NCBI GenBank assembly: GCA_964605575.1
Contig: CAZSDG010000013.1
Location: forward strand, 1 to 22,229
Length of the DNA stretch: 22,229 bases
Origin: JAAZHN01 sp964605575
GTDB lineage: Bacteria > Bacillota_I > Bacilli_A > RF39 > UBA660
Direction: 5' to 3'
The translations under genes and the position numbers were made by a program. How positions within the stretch are numbered: the first letter of the stretch is position 1; each line of letters opens with the position of its first letter. Under the pieces are notes generated by a model that was given only the letters and a program-made list of their open reading frames with translations, did no database searches and was not told where the DNA came from. This document shows positions 14,532 to 21,330 of the stretch, in pieces.

Positions 14532-15872
14532 ATGAGAAAAATTATTATCTTATTAATACTATTAATATTAATTATACCAATTAAAGTAAAGGCCCAAATA
14601 TATTATACTGATTATAAACCTTACTTATTGAATTTAGATGAAAAAATAGAAGTAAATGATTTAATTAAAGAAGAAATCAAAGAAACATACCATTATTATA
14701 AAAACATAAAAGTTAATATGGAATATCACCCATTTAATCTAACCCTTCTTGATAAACCGTATAAAGATATTAATGATGTAATATTAAAAGAAAGACATGC
14801 TTCAGTAAGTAAAATGCAAAACTATGGTGGAGCAAGAATATTTGAGACCGATAATATCTTGGTAAAAGAGTTAAGGTATGACAATATCGAAATATTTCCA
14901 CCAACAAAGCTTTATAAAAGAGATAAAACAGTTATAGATTATTCGCTTGTTGATAATAAAATTGTCTTAAATCAAGAAGTATACTTACACGATTTATTAA
15001 TTTTTTTTGACGCGACAGACGTTAATAGAATTATAATAATAGTTAATGAAAACAAAAGTTTTCATACTGGGGCAATTACTAACATTAACCCTTACTTTGA
15101 AGTTAGCTTCACATCAACAGCAGGAATGAAAGAATTTCTTTCAAGTATAGGTGTTTATTCAAGTCATCAATATAGTACCTTCTTTTATTATGTTAAATAT
15201 ACTTATAATTGTCTTTACTATAATCTTGAAAAAGTCGAAGCAACATCAGATGTTTTAATTGAAAATTATTTTAAAAAGACAACTAAATATAATTATTATA
15301 AAAGAGATTATATTAATTTAAATGATTATTTAATAATTAGTAAAGAACAAAATAACTTGAGTGGTATTATTTCTTCTAGTTCAATACCAACTGCGGATAT
15401 TCAATTATCTTCTAATTATGATATTAATAAAAATGGAGTGTATAAATTAAATATTAATTATGAAAATATTGATCTTAATAGACCGGTTATTGTTCTTAAT
15501 GAAGTTAAAGTAGAATCAAACATTTGCAAAGAACCAGAAATAATTCAAGAACAAATAATTAAGTATATTGAAGTTCCTAAGGAAGTAGTTAAATATGTTG
15601 AAAAAAAAGTTGATTGTAAACCAAAAGAAATAATTAAGTATGTAGAAATTCCCAAAGAAGTGGTTAAAACAATCCCAAAAGTAATCTATAAAACTAAAGA
15701 AGTACCAAAATATATTACCAAAGAAAAAGAAGTATTGAAACCTTGTCCTGAACCAAAAGAAATTTATAAAAGTACTAAAACCAAAAAACAAATTAGTGGA
15801 GTAATTTTAATTCCATTTATTTCCATAATTATCTTTGTTTTTTTAACAATCAGAAAAAAAATAAAACTTTAA
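14532..15872 (+). CDS. surface protein with signal peptide, charged stalk and C-terminal membrane anchor
   Basis: A 446-residue protein of unknown family. ATG 14532 is chosen over GTG 14517 because AAGGAG lies just before it. The N-terminus MRKIIILLILLILIIPIKVKA is a Sec signal peptide with likely cleavage before QIYY. The ectodomain (about 22-330) is rich in Tyr, Asn, Ile and Lys with beta-like alternation. From about 335 to 415 comes a Lys/Glu/Val/Pro stalk of repeated KYVEIPKEVVK-like units, with Cys in VDCKPKE and KPCPEPKE. It ends in one membrane helix (GVILIPFISIIIFVFLTI) and a basic tail (RKKIKL), giving an outside-in topology. There is no LPxTG sortase motif. It follows the cysteine-repeat gene after a terminator, and the two make a small surface-protein cluster. 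Function is unknown; adhesion or spacing at the cell surface is a guess. Confidence 0.82.
   Translation: MRKIIILLILLILIIPIKVKAQIYYTDYKPYLLNLDEKIEVNDLIKEEIKETYHYYKNIKVNMEYHPFNLTLLDKPYKDINDVILKERHASVSKMQNYGGARIFETDNILVKELRYDNIEIFPPTKLYKRDKTVIDYSLVDNKIVLNQEVYLHDLLIFFDATDVNRIIIIVNENKSFHTGAITNINPYFEVSFTSTAGMKEFLSSIGVYSSHQYSTFFYYVKYTYNCLYYNLEKVEATSDVLIENYFKKTTKYNYYKRDYINLNDYLIISKEQNNLSGIISSSSIPTADIQLSSNYDINKNGVYKLNINYENIDLNRPVIVLNEVKVESNICKEPEIIQEQIIKYIEVPKEVVKYVEKKVDCKPKEIIKYVEIPKEVVKTIPKVIYKTKEVPKYITKEKEVLKPCPEPKEIYKSTKTKKQISGVILIPFISIIIFVFLTIRKKIKL
15555..15668 (+). repeat. imperfect direct repeat coding the stalk of the surface protein
   Basis: Two 39-base units (15555-15593 and 15630-15668) encode IIKYIEVPKEVVK and IIKYVEIPKEVVK. 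They share most bases, and the differences are largely at third positions or conservative, which suggests an old duplication kept under protein-level selection. Looser copies (IPKVIYKTKEVPKYITKEKEV) follow. Confidence 0.75.
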
Positions 15873-15887
15873 TTAATTGTTAATTGA

Positions 15888-15916
15888 TTGTTTAATAACA
15901 TACTTTGGTATATAAT
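15888..15916 (+). promoter_or_regulatory. promoter for nifJ
   Basis: TTGTTT (15888-15893), 17-bp spacer, perfect TATAAT (15911-15916), 22 bp before the start codon. Confidence 0.6.
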
Positions 15917-15938
15917 TATACTAGTGGGATGTGATTAA

Positions 15939-18900
15939 ATGAAAAAAATAATTGATGGTAATGAAGCTTGTGCTAATAAGGCATATTTATTTAGTGAATT
16001 AGCCGCTATTTACCCAATTACTCCATCTAGTCCAATGGCAGAGATGGTTGACAAAATGAGTAGTGCCGGTAAGAAAAACCTATTTAATGATAGTGTATCG
16101 GTTATTGAAATGCAAAGTGAAGCAGGGGCTGCAGGAATGGTTCATGGAGCCTTACAAAGTGGTGTTTTAGCTTCAACTTTTACAGCAAGTCAGGGTTTAT
16201 TACTTATGTTACCAAATATGTATAAAATAGCCGGTGAGATGTTACCAGGCGTAATTCATGTTGCATCAAGAAGTATAGCAACTCATGCTTTATCTATTTT
16301 TGGTGATCATCAAGATATATATGCGGCAAGAGGAACAGGATTTTGTATACTAGCGTCTTCTAGTGTCCAAGATGCAAGTAACTTAGCAGCTGTTGCCCAT
16401 CTTTCAGCAATTAAAGCATCGATGCCTTTCTTACATTTCTTTGATGGTTTTAGAACTAGTCATGAACTTAATACAATTGAAGAATTAAGTGATGAAGATG
16501 TATTAAAATTAGTTGATTTTGAAGCAATTAATAATTTTAGAAGAAGAAGTATTATCTTAAATAATAAAGATACTAGAGGTATGGCCCAAAACGAAGATAT
16601 CTATTTTCAAATAGCGGAATCTAGAAATAAAGATTATGACAATGTCATTTCTGTTGTAGAACACTATATGCAAGAAATAAATAAGTTGACTAATCAAAAA
16701 TATGCACCGTTTGTTTACTATGGACATCCAGAAGCAGATCGTTTAATTGTTGCGATGGGTAGTGTAAATGAGACAATAAAAAATGTTATAGATGATTTAA
16801 ATAATAAGGGTGAAAAACTTGGTTTAGTTACTACTCATTTATATCGTCCATTTAGTCAAAAACATTTACTTAATGTTATTCCAAAATCTGTAACAAAAGT
16901 TGCAGTTTTAGATCGTGCTAAAGAACCTGGTAGTGAAGGTGAGCCTCTTTATTTAGATGTATCATCAGCTTTAAAAAACTTAAATATAGAAATTGTTGGA
17001 GGTAGATATGGCTTATCAAGTAAAAATACTACTCCCGCGGATATTCATGCCGTTTATGAAATGCTTAAAAATAACCCTAAACATAATTTTACAATTGGGA
17101 TAGTTGATGATGTAACTAATTTAAGTTTAAAAGCTAGTGACTACAACATTGAAACAGATTGTCAAGAATTATTAATATATGGTTTTGGTTCTGATGGTAT
17201 GGTCAGTGCTAGTAAAGATGTAATAAAAATAATTGGTGAAGAAAAAAAATTATATGCTCAAGGATATTTTGAATATGATTCAAAGAAAAGTAACGGGGTG
17301 ACAATCTCAAATTTAAGGTTTCATAATCAACCGATTAGAGCTCCATACTATGTAACTCACCCTAAGATTATTGTCGTTACTAAAGATAAATATTTACAAA
17401 CGTTCGATTGCTTAGAAAAAATAGCTGATGATGGAATTTTACTATTAAATACCAATGTTAAGAATAAAGACATTGATAACTTTTTACCTAATCGAGTAAA
17501 AAGACAAATTATCAATAAGAAGATTAAATTATATATTGTTCCAGCAGATGATATTGCTATAAAATATAATATTAAAGGTAAAATTAATACAATTATGGAA
17601 ACAATTCTTTTATGTATGTTAGGGATTGAAGACTATAAAGAATTAATGTTTAAAAGAATTACTGAGACATTCAAGAGTAAAGGTGATGACATTGTTGAGG
17701 CAAATATCAACTGTGTTAAAGAAGGCATTGACAGTGTAGAGGAAGTATCAACAGAATTTACATTTAAGGTTGATGAAAACTATGAAAAGAACATTGTTGA
17801 ATTAATTAATAGTCGTGAAGGTAATAAATTAAAAGTCAGTGAATTATTAGATTATAAAACAGGTATATTTTCAGGAGGAAATGCTAAAGGCGAAAAAAGA
17901 AATTTGAGCGTTCAAATTTCTTCTTGGGAACAAGAAAAGTGTATTGAATGTGCGATGTGTTCATTTGTTTGTCCGCATGCAGTTATTAGACCTTTTATAT
18001 TACCGAAAGATCACAAATATGCTTCCTATGCTAAAGAGATGAAGACTGATCCTGATAAGAAATTTTTAATAAGTATTAGTGGGGCTGATTGTACAAGTTG
18101 TGGACAATGTATTAAAGTTTGCCCAACTAAAGCTCTATCTTATAGTAACTTTGATGAAGCTAAACAAGTGGTTGCAAATGACTTATTTGAAAATTATGAT
18201 AACCCATTAATGGACAATCGCTTTACAATAAAAGGTAGTCAAATGATTAAACCAAAATTTGAGTTTTCAGGAGCATGTGCTGGTTGTGGGGAAACTCCTT
18301 ATATTAAGTTATTGACTCAACTATATGGTGATCGATTAATGATTGCAAATGCGACTGGTTGTTCAAGTATTTATGGAGGAAGTGCTCCGTCAACACCATA
18401 CTCTGTACCTTGGGCCAATTCATTATTTGAAGATAATGCTGAGTTTGGTTATGGAATATTTATGGGTCATAACAAACTAAGAAAAAGAATTGGTAATGTA
18501 ATGCAAGAAAGTATTGAAGCAGTTGATTCAGAAACAAAAGAGCTATTTACTAAATATATAGAAAATATCAATAATTATGAAATTACTAAAGAAGTAAAAG
18601 AGCGTCTTGAAGGTAAAGATTTACCGAAAGAAATTACAGATTTAAAAGAGTATATTCCAACTCCGAGTATTTGGTGTATTGGTGGTGATGGCTGGGCTTA
18701 TGATATTGGCTTCGGAGGAATTGATCATGTCTTAGCAACTAATGATCGAATTAAGATCTTAGTCTTAGATACCGAGGTATATTCAAATACTGGTGGTCAA
18801 GCAAGTAAATCAAGTGGTTTTGGTCAAGTGGCTCAGTTTGCAGCTGCTGGTAAAAAAACAAATAAAAAAGATTTGTTTAGAATTGCAATGACATATCCTA

Positions 18901-19316
18901 ATGTTTATGTTGCTAGTATTTCTTTAGGGGCAAATATGATGCAAGCAATTAACACTTTCAAAGAAGCAGAAGAACATGATGGGCCAGCAATTATTATTGC
19001 TTATTCCCCATGTATTGAACACGGAATAAGTGGTGGTTTAGTTCAAGGTCAAGGAATGGAAGCTCAAAAATTGGCTGTATCAGTGGGTTATTCATTATTA
19101 ATGCGTTATAATCCGAAAGAAGATAAACTAACCATCGATTCACCAAAACCGAATTTTGATAATTATGAAAATTTCTTAAATAATGAAGTTCGTTATCGTA
19201 AATTAAAATTAATTGATGAAAGTTCAGCTAAAGAATTATTTAAATTGAATAAAGAATATGCTGAAAAAAGATATAATTATTATTGGGAAATATCCCAAAA
19301 AACAAAAAGTTCATAA
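15939..19316 (+). CDS. nifJ: pyruvate:ferredoxin (flavodoxin) oxidoreductase, single chain
   Basis: A 1125-residue homodimer-type enzyme that converts pyruvate and CoA to acetyl-CoA, CO2 and reduced ferredoxin or flavodoxin in anaerobes. Domain I starts at YPITPSSP (25-32), with EMQSEAGAAGMVHGA and FTASQGLLLM after it. A two-cluster ferredoxin domain has CIECAMCSFVCP from C668 and CTSCGQCIKVCP from C718. The proximal-cluster segment ACAGCGETPY has C780 and C783. The thiamine diphosphate site is GGDGWAYDIG (915-924), then DTEVYSNTGGQASKSS. All three 4Fe-4S sites and the TPP motif are present, so it should be active. It is slightly shorter than the usual 1170-1200. The ribosome site GGGATGTGAT is close to that of miaB. 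It is a single-gene unit; no ferredoxin, hydrogenase or phosphotransacetylase gene is adjacent. Confidence 0.97.
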   Translation: MKKIIDGNEACANKAYLFSELAAIYPITPSSPMAEMVDKMSSAGKKNLFNDSVSVIEMQSEAGAAGMVHGALQSGVLASTFTASQGLLLMLPNMYKIAGEMLPGVIHVASRSIATHALSIFGDHQDIYAARGTGFCILASSSVQDASNLAAVAHLSAIKASMPFLHFFDGFRTSHELNTIEELSDEDVLKLVDFEAINNFRRRSIILNNKDTRGMAQNEDIYFQIAESRNKDYDNVISVVEHYMQEINKLTNQKYAPFVYYGHPEADRLIVAMGSVNETIKNVIDDLNNKGEKLGLVTTHLYRPFSQKHLLNVIPKSVTKVAVLDRAKEPGSEGEPLYLDVSSALKNLNIEIVGGRYGLSSKNTTPADIHAVYEMLKNNPKHNFTIGIVDDVTNLSLKASDYNIETDCQELLIYGFGSDGMVSASKDVIKIIGEEKKLYAQGYFEYDSKKSNGVTISNLRFHNQPIRAPYYVTHPKIIVVTKDKYLQTFDCLEKIADDGILLLNTNVKNKDIDNFLPNRVKRQIINKKIKLYIVPADDIAIKYNIKGKINTIMETILLCMLGIEDYKELMFKRITETFKSKGDDIVEANINCVKEGIDSVEEVSTEFTFKVDENYEKNIVELINSREGNKLKVSELLDYKTGIFSGGNAKGEKRNLSVQISSWEQEKCIECAMCSFVCPHAVIRPFILPKDHKYASYAKEMKTDPDKKFLISISGADCTSCGQCIKVCPTKALSYSNFDEAKQVVANDLFENYDNPLMDNRFTIKGSQMIKPKFEFSGACAGCGETPYIKLLTQLYGDRLMIANATGCSSIYGGSAPSTPYSVPWANSLFEDNAEFGYGIFMGHNKLRKRIGNVMQESIEAVDSETKELFTKYIENINNYEITKEVKERLEGKDLPKEITDLKEYIPTPSIWCIGGDGWAYDIGFGGIDHVLATNDRIKILVLDTEVYSNTGGQASKSSGFGQVAQFAAAGKKTNKKDLFRIAMTYPNVYVASISLGANMMQAINTFKEAEEHDGPAIIIAYSPCIEHGISGGLVQGQGMEAQKLAVSVGYSLLMRYNPKEDKLTIDSPKPNFDNYENFLNNEVRYRKLKLIDESSAKELFKLNKEYAEKRYNYYWEISQKTKSS

Positions 19317-19326
19317 GAACTTTTTT
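19304..19326 (+). terminator. intrinsic terminator of nifJ
   Basis: Stem AAAAAGTTC / GAACTTTTT (19304-19312 with 19317-19325), loop ATAA, T-run to 19326. The nifJ stop codon forms most of the loop. Confidence 0.85.
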
Positions 19327-19328
19327 GT

Positions 19329-19356
19329 TTGACTAATTATAATAATTTGTTACAAT
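19329..19356 (+). promoter_or_regulatory. promoter for the two-gene unknown operon
   Basis: TTGACT (19329-19334), 16-bp spacer and TACAAT (19351-19356), directly after the nifJ terminator and 24 bp before the start codon at 19380. Confidence 0.55.
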
Positions 19357-19379
19357 AACAACCAATACGGGAGGCTTTT

Positions 19380-20615
19380 ATGAATATTAATGAATTAAAA
19401 AAAGAAGTAGAAGAAATTAAACAAGATTTATATTTCTTAAGTTTATTAGTTTGTAAGAAAGGATTAAGAACTGCTGATGAAAATTCAAGAGAAAACCAAT
19501 TGTTACTTTTTAATAATACAGAGGCATTTAATCGAGTTTATTATGCCAGAAAAAAAGAATTAGCGGCTAATAATTTTTGGATAAGATTATTTAATCTTGA
19601 TGAAATTGTGGGTCATTTTAAAAACATCAAACAAAATACTAAAGTAAGAAATAAGAGGGAAGTAGAATCATTATCAAGAAAAATTAGATCATTAAGTACT
19701 AAACTATACTGTTTAAATAAAATGGGTAATTTTAGTTATAATCAAAATGAGTATAATGTTTTGGATCTACTTGCTCAAAGTTCAGAAAAAAATAAACTTA
19801 TTGATATAATAATTGATAATCGTAACAATAATATGTTTTTTGCAATAATAGCATTAATAAAACATGATACTGCTTCTTTTAAAAATCTAATTGGTTTAAT
19901 TGAGCAAAGATGTCGCGAAAGAAAAATAGCAATTAGTAGAACAGTTAATGAAATAAAAGATTATTATAATGCTAATAAACATAACTATAATATACCCGAA
20001 GTTGAGGAGTTATTAATAAGCGGTATTGAAGAACAAAAAATAGTTGATCTTATTCAAGGACAAAATAATTTAGCAACGAGAAGTATTTCGCCAAGTTTAT
20101 ATTTCGACAAAGAGAAAGAAACACATTGTTATTGTTCGGCTTTAGCTTATAAAAATAAATTATTTAGTGCTGGTCGAGTTCTTTACCAATTTGAAGTTAA
20201 TAGTCCGACTAATGAAGAAGTAGTTATTGCTAATACTACAGATATTATTTTAGAAAGAGTAATAAATGCTAAGGAAGAGTTGTTAAGGTTTATTAATATA
20301 CCGGAATTTAAAGCTGTTGCTGCTGATTTTATCTTGTTTTTAGAATCAATTGGTTATATAGAATCAGCGTTAGATAAAGAAATTGCAACTATTCTTTATA
20401 AAAAAACGCCTCTAGTTGATAAAGACTTTATGAAACAAATGTTAGAAAGTCACCAAACTAATCATAATCCGATTGCAGTAAGCAAGCAACGATTAGTGCT
20501 TATTGACCATTTAAAGGCATTATCAGAGCATTTGTTAGATGCAGCTCCTGCTAGGTCACAAGTACAAGAAAGCATCCCAGTCAACGTCCAATATACATTT
20601 AAGAGGGAGAACTAA
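19380..20615 (+). CDS. protein of unknown function, helical, 411 aa
   Basis: Not recognised. It is a cytoplasmic-looking protein with no signal or membrane helix, beginning with a heptad-like segment (ELKKEVEEIKQDLYFLSLL) and continuing mostly helical (KREVESLSRKIRSLSTKLYCL and nearby). The middle part contains CRERKIAISRTVNEIKDYY and a compact region with THCYCSALAYKNKLFSAGR. The C-terminal 60 residues become Ser/Pro/Gln-rich and are probably disordered. GGGAGG precedes the ATG by six bases. The following gene starts two bases after its stop, and the two N-termini are alike (both contain a Glu/Lys-rich helix followed by xLYFL), so they may be distant paralogues or partners in a complex. Confidence 0.82.
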   Translation: MNINELKKEVEEIKQDLYFLSLLVCKKGLRTADENSRENQLLLFNNTEAFNRVYYARKKELAANNFWIRLFNLDEIVGHFKNIKQNTKVRNKREVESLSRKIRSLSTKLYCLNKMGNFSYNQNEYNVLDLLAQSSEKNKLIDIIIDNRNNNMFFAIIALIKHDTASFKNLIGLIEQRCRERKIAISRTVNEIKDYYNANKHNYNIPEVEELLISGIEEQKIVDLIQGQNNLATRSISPSLYFDKEKETHCYCSALAYKNKLFSAGRVLYQFEVNSPTNEEVVIANTTDIILERVINAKEELLRFINIPEFKAVAADFILFLESIGYIESALDKEIATILYKKTPLVDKDFMKQMLESHQTNHNPIAVSKQRLVLIDHLKALSEHLLDAAPARSQVQESIPVNVQYTFKREN

Positions 20616-20616
20616 G

Positions 20617-21129
20617 ATGTTAAAAGAATTTGAAACAGAACTAAGAGAATATAAAGAATATTTATATTTTTTAAATATAATTAATAACTTTAAAAACACA
20701 AATAATATTTATTGGTCACAACTATATAAAGAAAATAAACAACAAGTATTAAATATTTGGGAACAAGAATTTATAAAGATTTGGTCAAAGATAAAACCTT
20801 GGTTAATTGAATCTGGATTTCAAACCATGTTATTTGAACCAAAATATTTTGAAAGAAAGATTAATAATTTAAGGACTATCAGTAATAAAGTTGATTATCA
20901 AACAAAACTAGGTTACTTAGAATGCGAATTTTGTGAAACTATTCCGATGATAAAAGTATTAAATAATTATGAGTCATTTAATTGTCATCGTTACCAAGCT
21001 TGGGTTTTTGATACCTTAGAAATATTAAAACGAAATAGATATTGTCCAGCAATAGAATTAGCAATTGAAGAAATGGAAACAATAAAAAAAGAAAAGCAAC
21101 CAACACTAACTTATGATTTACCAAAATAA
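20617..21129 (+). CDS. protein of unknown function, helical, 170 aa
   Basis: Second gene of the operon. The frame is open from 20539, but that start lies inside the previous gene without a ribosome site. ATG 20617 has GAGGGAG about 8 bases before it and follows the previous stop by one base. The protein begins MLKEFETELREYKEYLYFLNII and is helical, with many aromatic residues, including six Trp (WSQ, WEQEF, WSKIKPW, WVF). Three Cys lie close to each other in the middle (ECEFCE, NCHRY), plus one later, and these might bind metal, though the pattern fits no family I know. No membrane segment or signal. A shared function with the 411-residue neighbour is likely from spacing, but what it is cannot be read here. 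Confidence 0.8.
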   Translation: MLKEFETELREYKEYLYFLNIINNFKNTNNIYWSQLYKENKQQVLNIWEQEFIKIWSKIKPWLIESGFQTMLFEPKYFERKINNLRTISNKVDYQTKLGYLECEFCETIPMIKVLNNYESFNCHRYQAWVFDTLEILKRNRYCPAIELAIEEMETIKKEKQPTLTYDLPK

Positions 21130-21134
21130 AACCT

Positions 21135-21164
21135 AAAAAACAGTTCATTACGAACTGTTTTTTT
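21135..21164. terminator. bidirectional terminator between the unknown operon and the minus-strand RNA candidate
   Basis: AAAAAACAGTTC (21135-21146) pairs with GAACTGTTTTTT (21152-21163) around a 5-base loop. There are seven T on the plus strand and a T-run on the minus strand as well. It is one of the strongest terminators in the window. Confidence 0.88.
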
Positions 21165-21258
21165 CAATTAGGGAACTGCCCCCTGAGACAGTTCCAAAGA
21201 ATAAAAAGGGGTTGGCTAGTGTGATACTAGCACCAATTCGCCATAAAAGTGAATTGGT
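21135..21258 (-). ncRNA. candidate small structured RNA, minus strand, about 124 nt
   Basis: No reading frame explains 21165-21300, yet the minus strand carries a full transcription unit. A near-consensus promoter (see 21266-21294) would start RNA at about 21258, exactly at the first base of a hairpin. In minus-strand order there are three hairpins: ACCAATTC/GAATTGGT (8 bp, 21258-21232), GCTAGT/ACTAGC with a 5-base loop (21231-21215, sharing no bases with the first), and GGAACTG/CAGTTCC (21195-21172). The terminator hairpin 21164-21135 ends it. A CCCC (21211-21208) upstream of the third hairpin can pair with the GGGGG in its loop (21183-21179), making a possible pseudoknot across a T-rich linker. 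It is not 4.5S, 6S, tmRNA, RNase P or any riboswitch I recognise. A degenerate insertion-sequence end or repeat element is the main alternative. Confidence 0.5.
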
Positions 21259-21265
21259 AAGTCAT

Positions 21266-21294
21266 ATACTAATGGATTAAGTGTTATTTGTCAA
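21266..21294 (-). promoter_or_regulatory. promoter for the minus-strand RNA candidate
   Basis: On the minus strand: consensus TTGACA (21294-21289), a 17-bp spacer and TAGTAT (21271-21266). This is the best -35 box in the window. It lies about 8 bp from the divergent recG -10 element. Confidence 0.55.
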
Positions 21295-21301
21295 CTCTTT
21301 T

Positions 21302-21310
21302 TGCTATAAT
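21302..21310 (+). promoter_or_regulatory. extended -10 promoter for recG
   Basis: TGCTATAAT is a full extended -10 element, 20 bp before the ATG. No clear -35 box is seen, as expected for this class. Confidence 0.55.
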
Positions 21311-21330
21311 TATTTTGAAAGAGGGATTAG

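Noticed and set aside
15555..15668. Repeated units as a possible CRISPR array
   Set aside because: Only two imperfect copies, in frame within a coding region and explained by protein repeats.
15516..15791. Minus-strand ORF very rich in Phe and Asn inside the surface-protein gene
   Set aside because: Its composition is the antisense image of the Lys/Glu stalk repeats; no ribosome site or known similarity.
21179..21195. CTGAGA in a hairpin loop, as in the TPP riboswitch
   Set aside because: The other conserved TPP parts (the GATCTGGATAATGCCAGC-like region and the GGGGTGC stem) are missing, and the downstream gene is recG.
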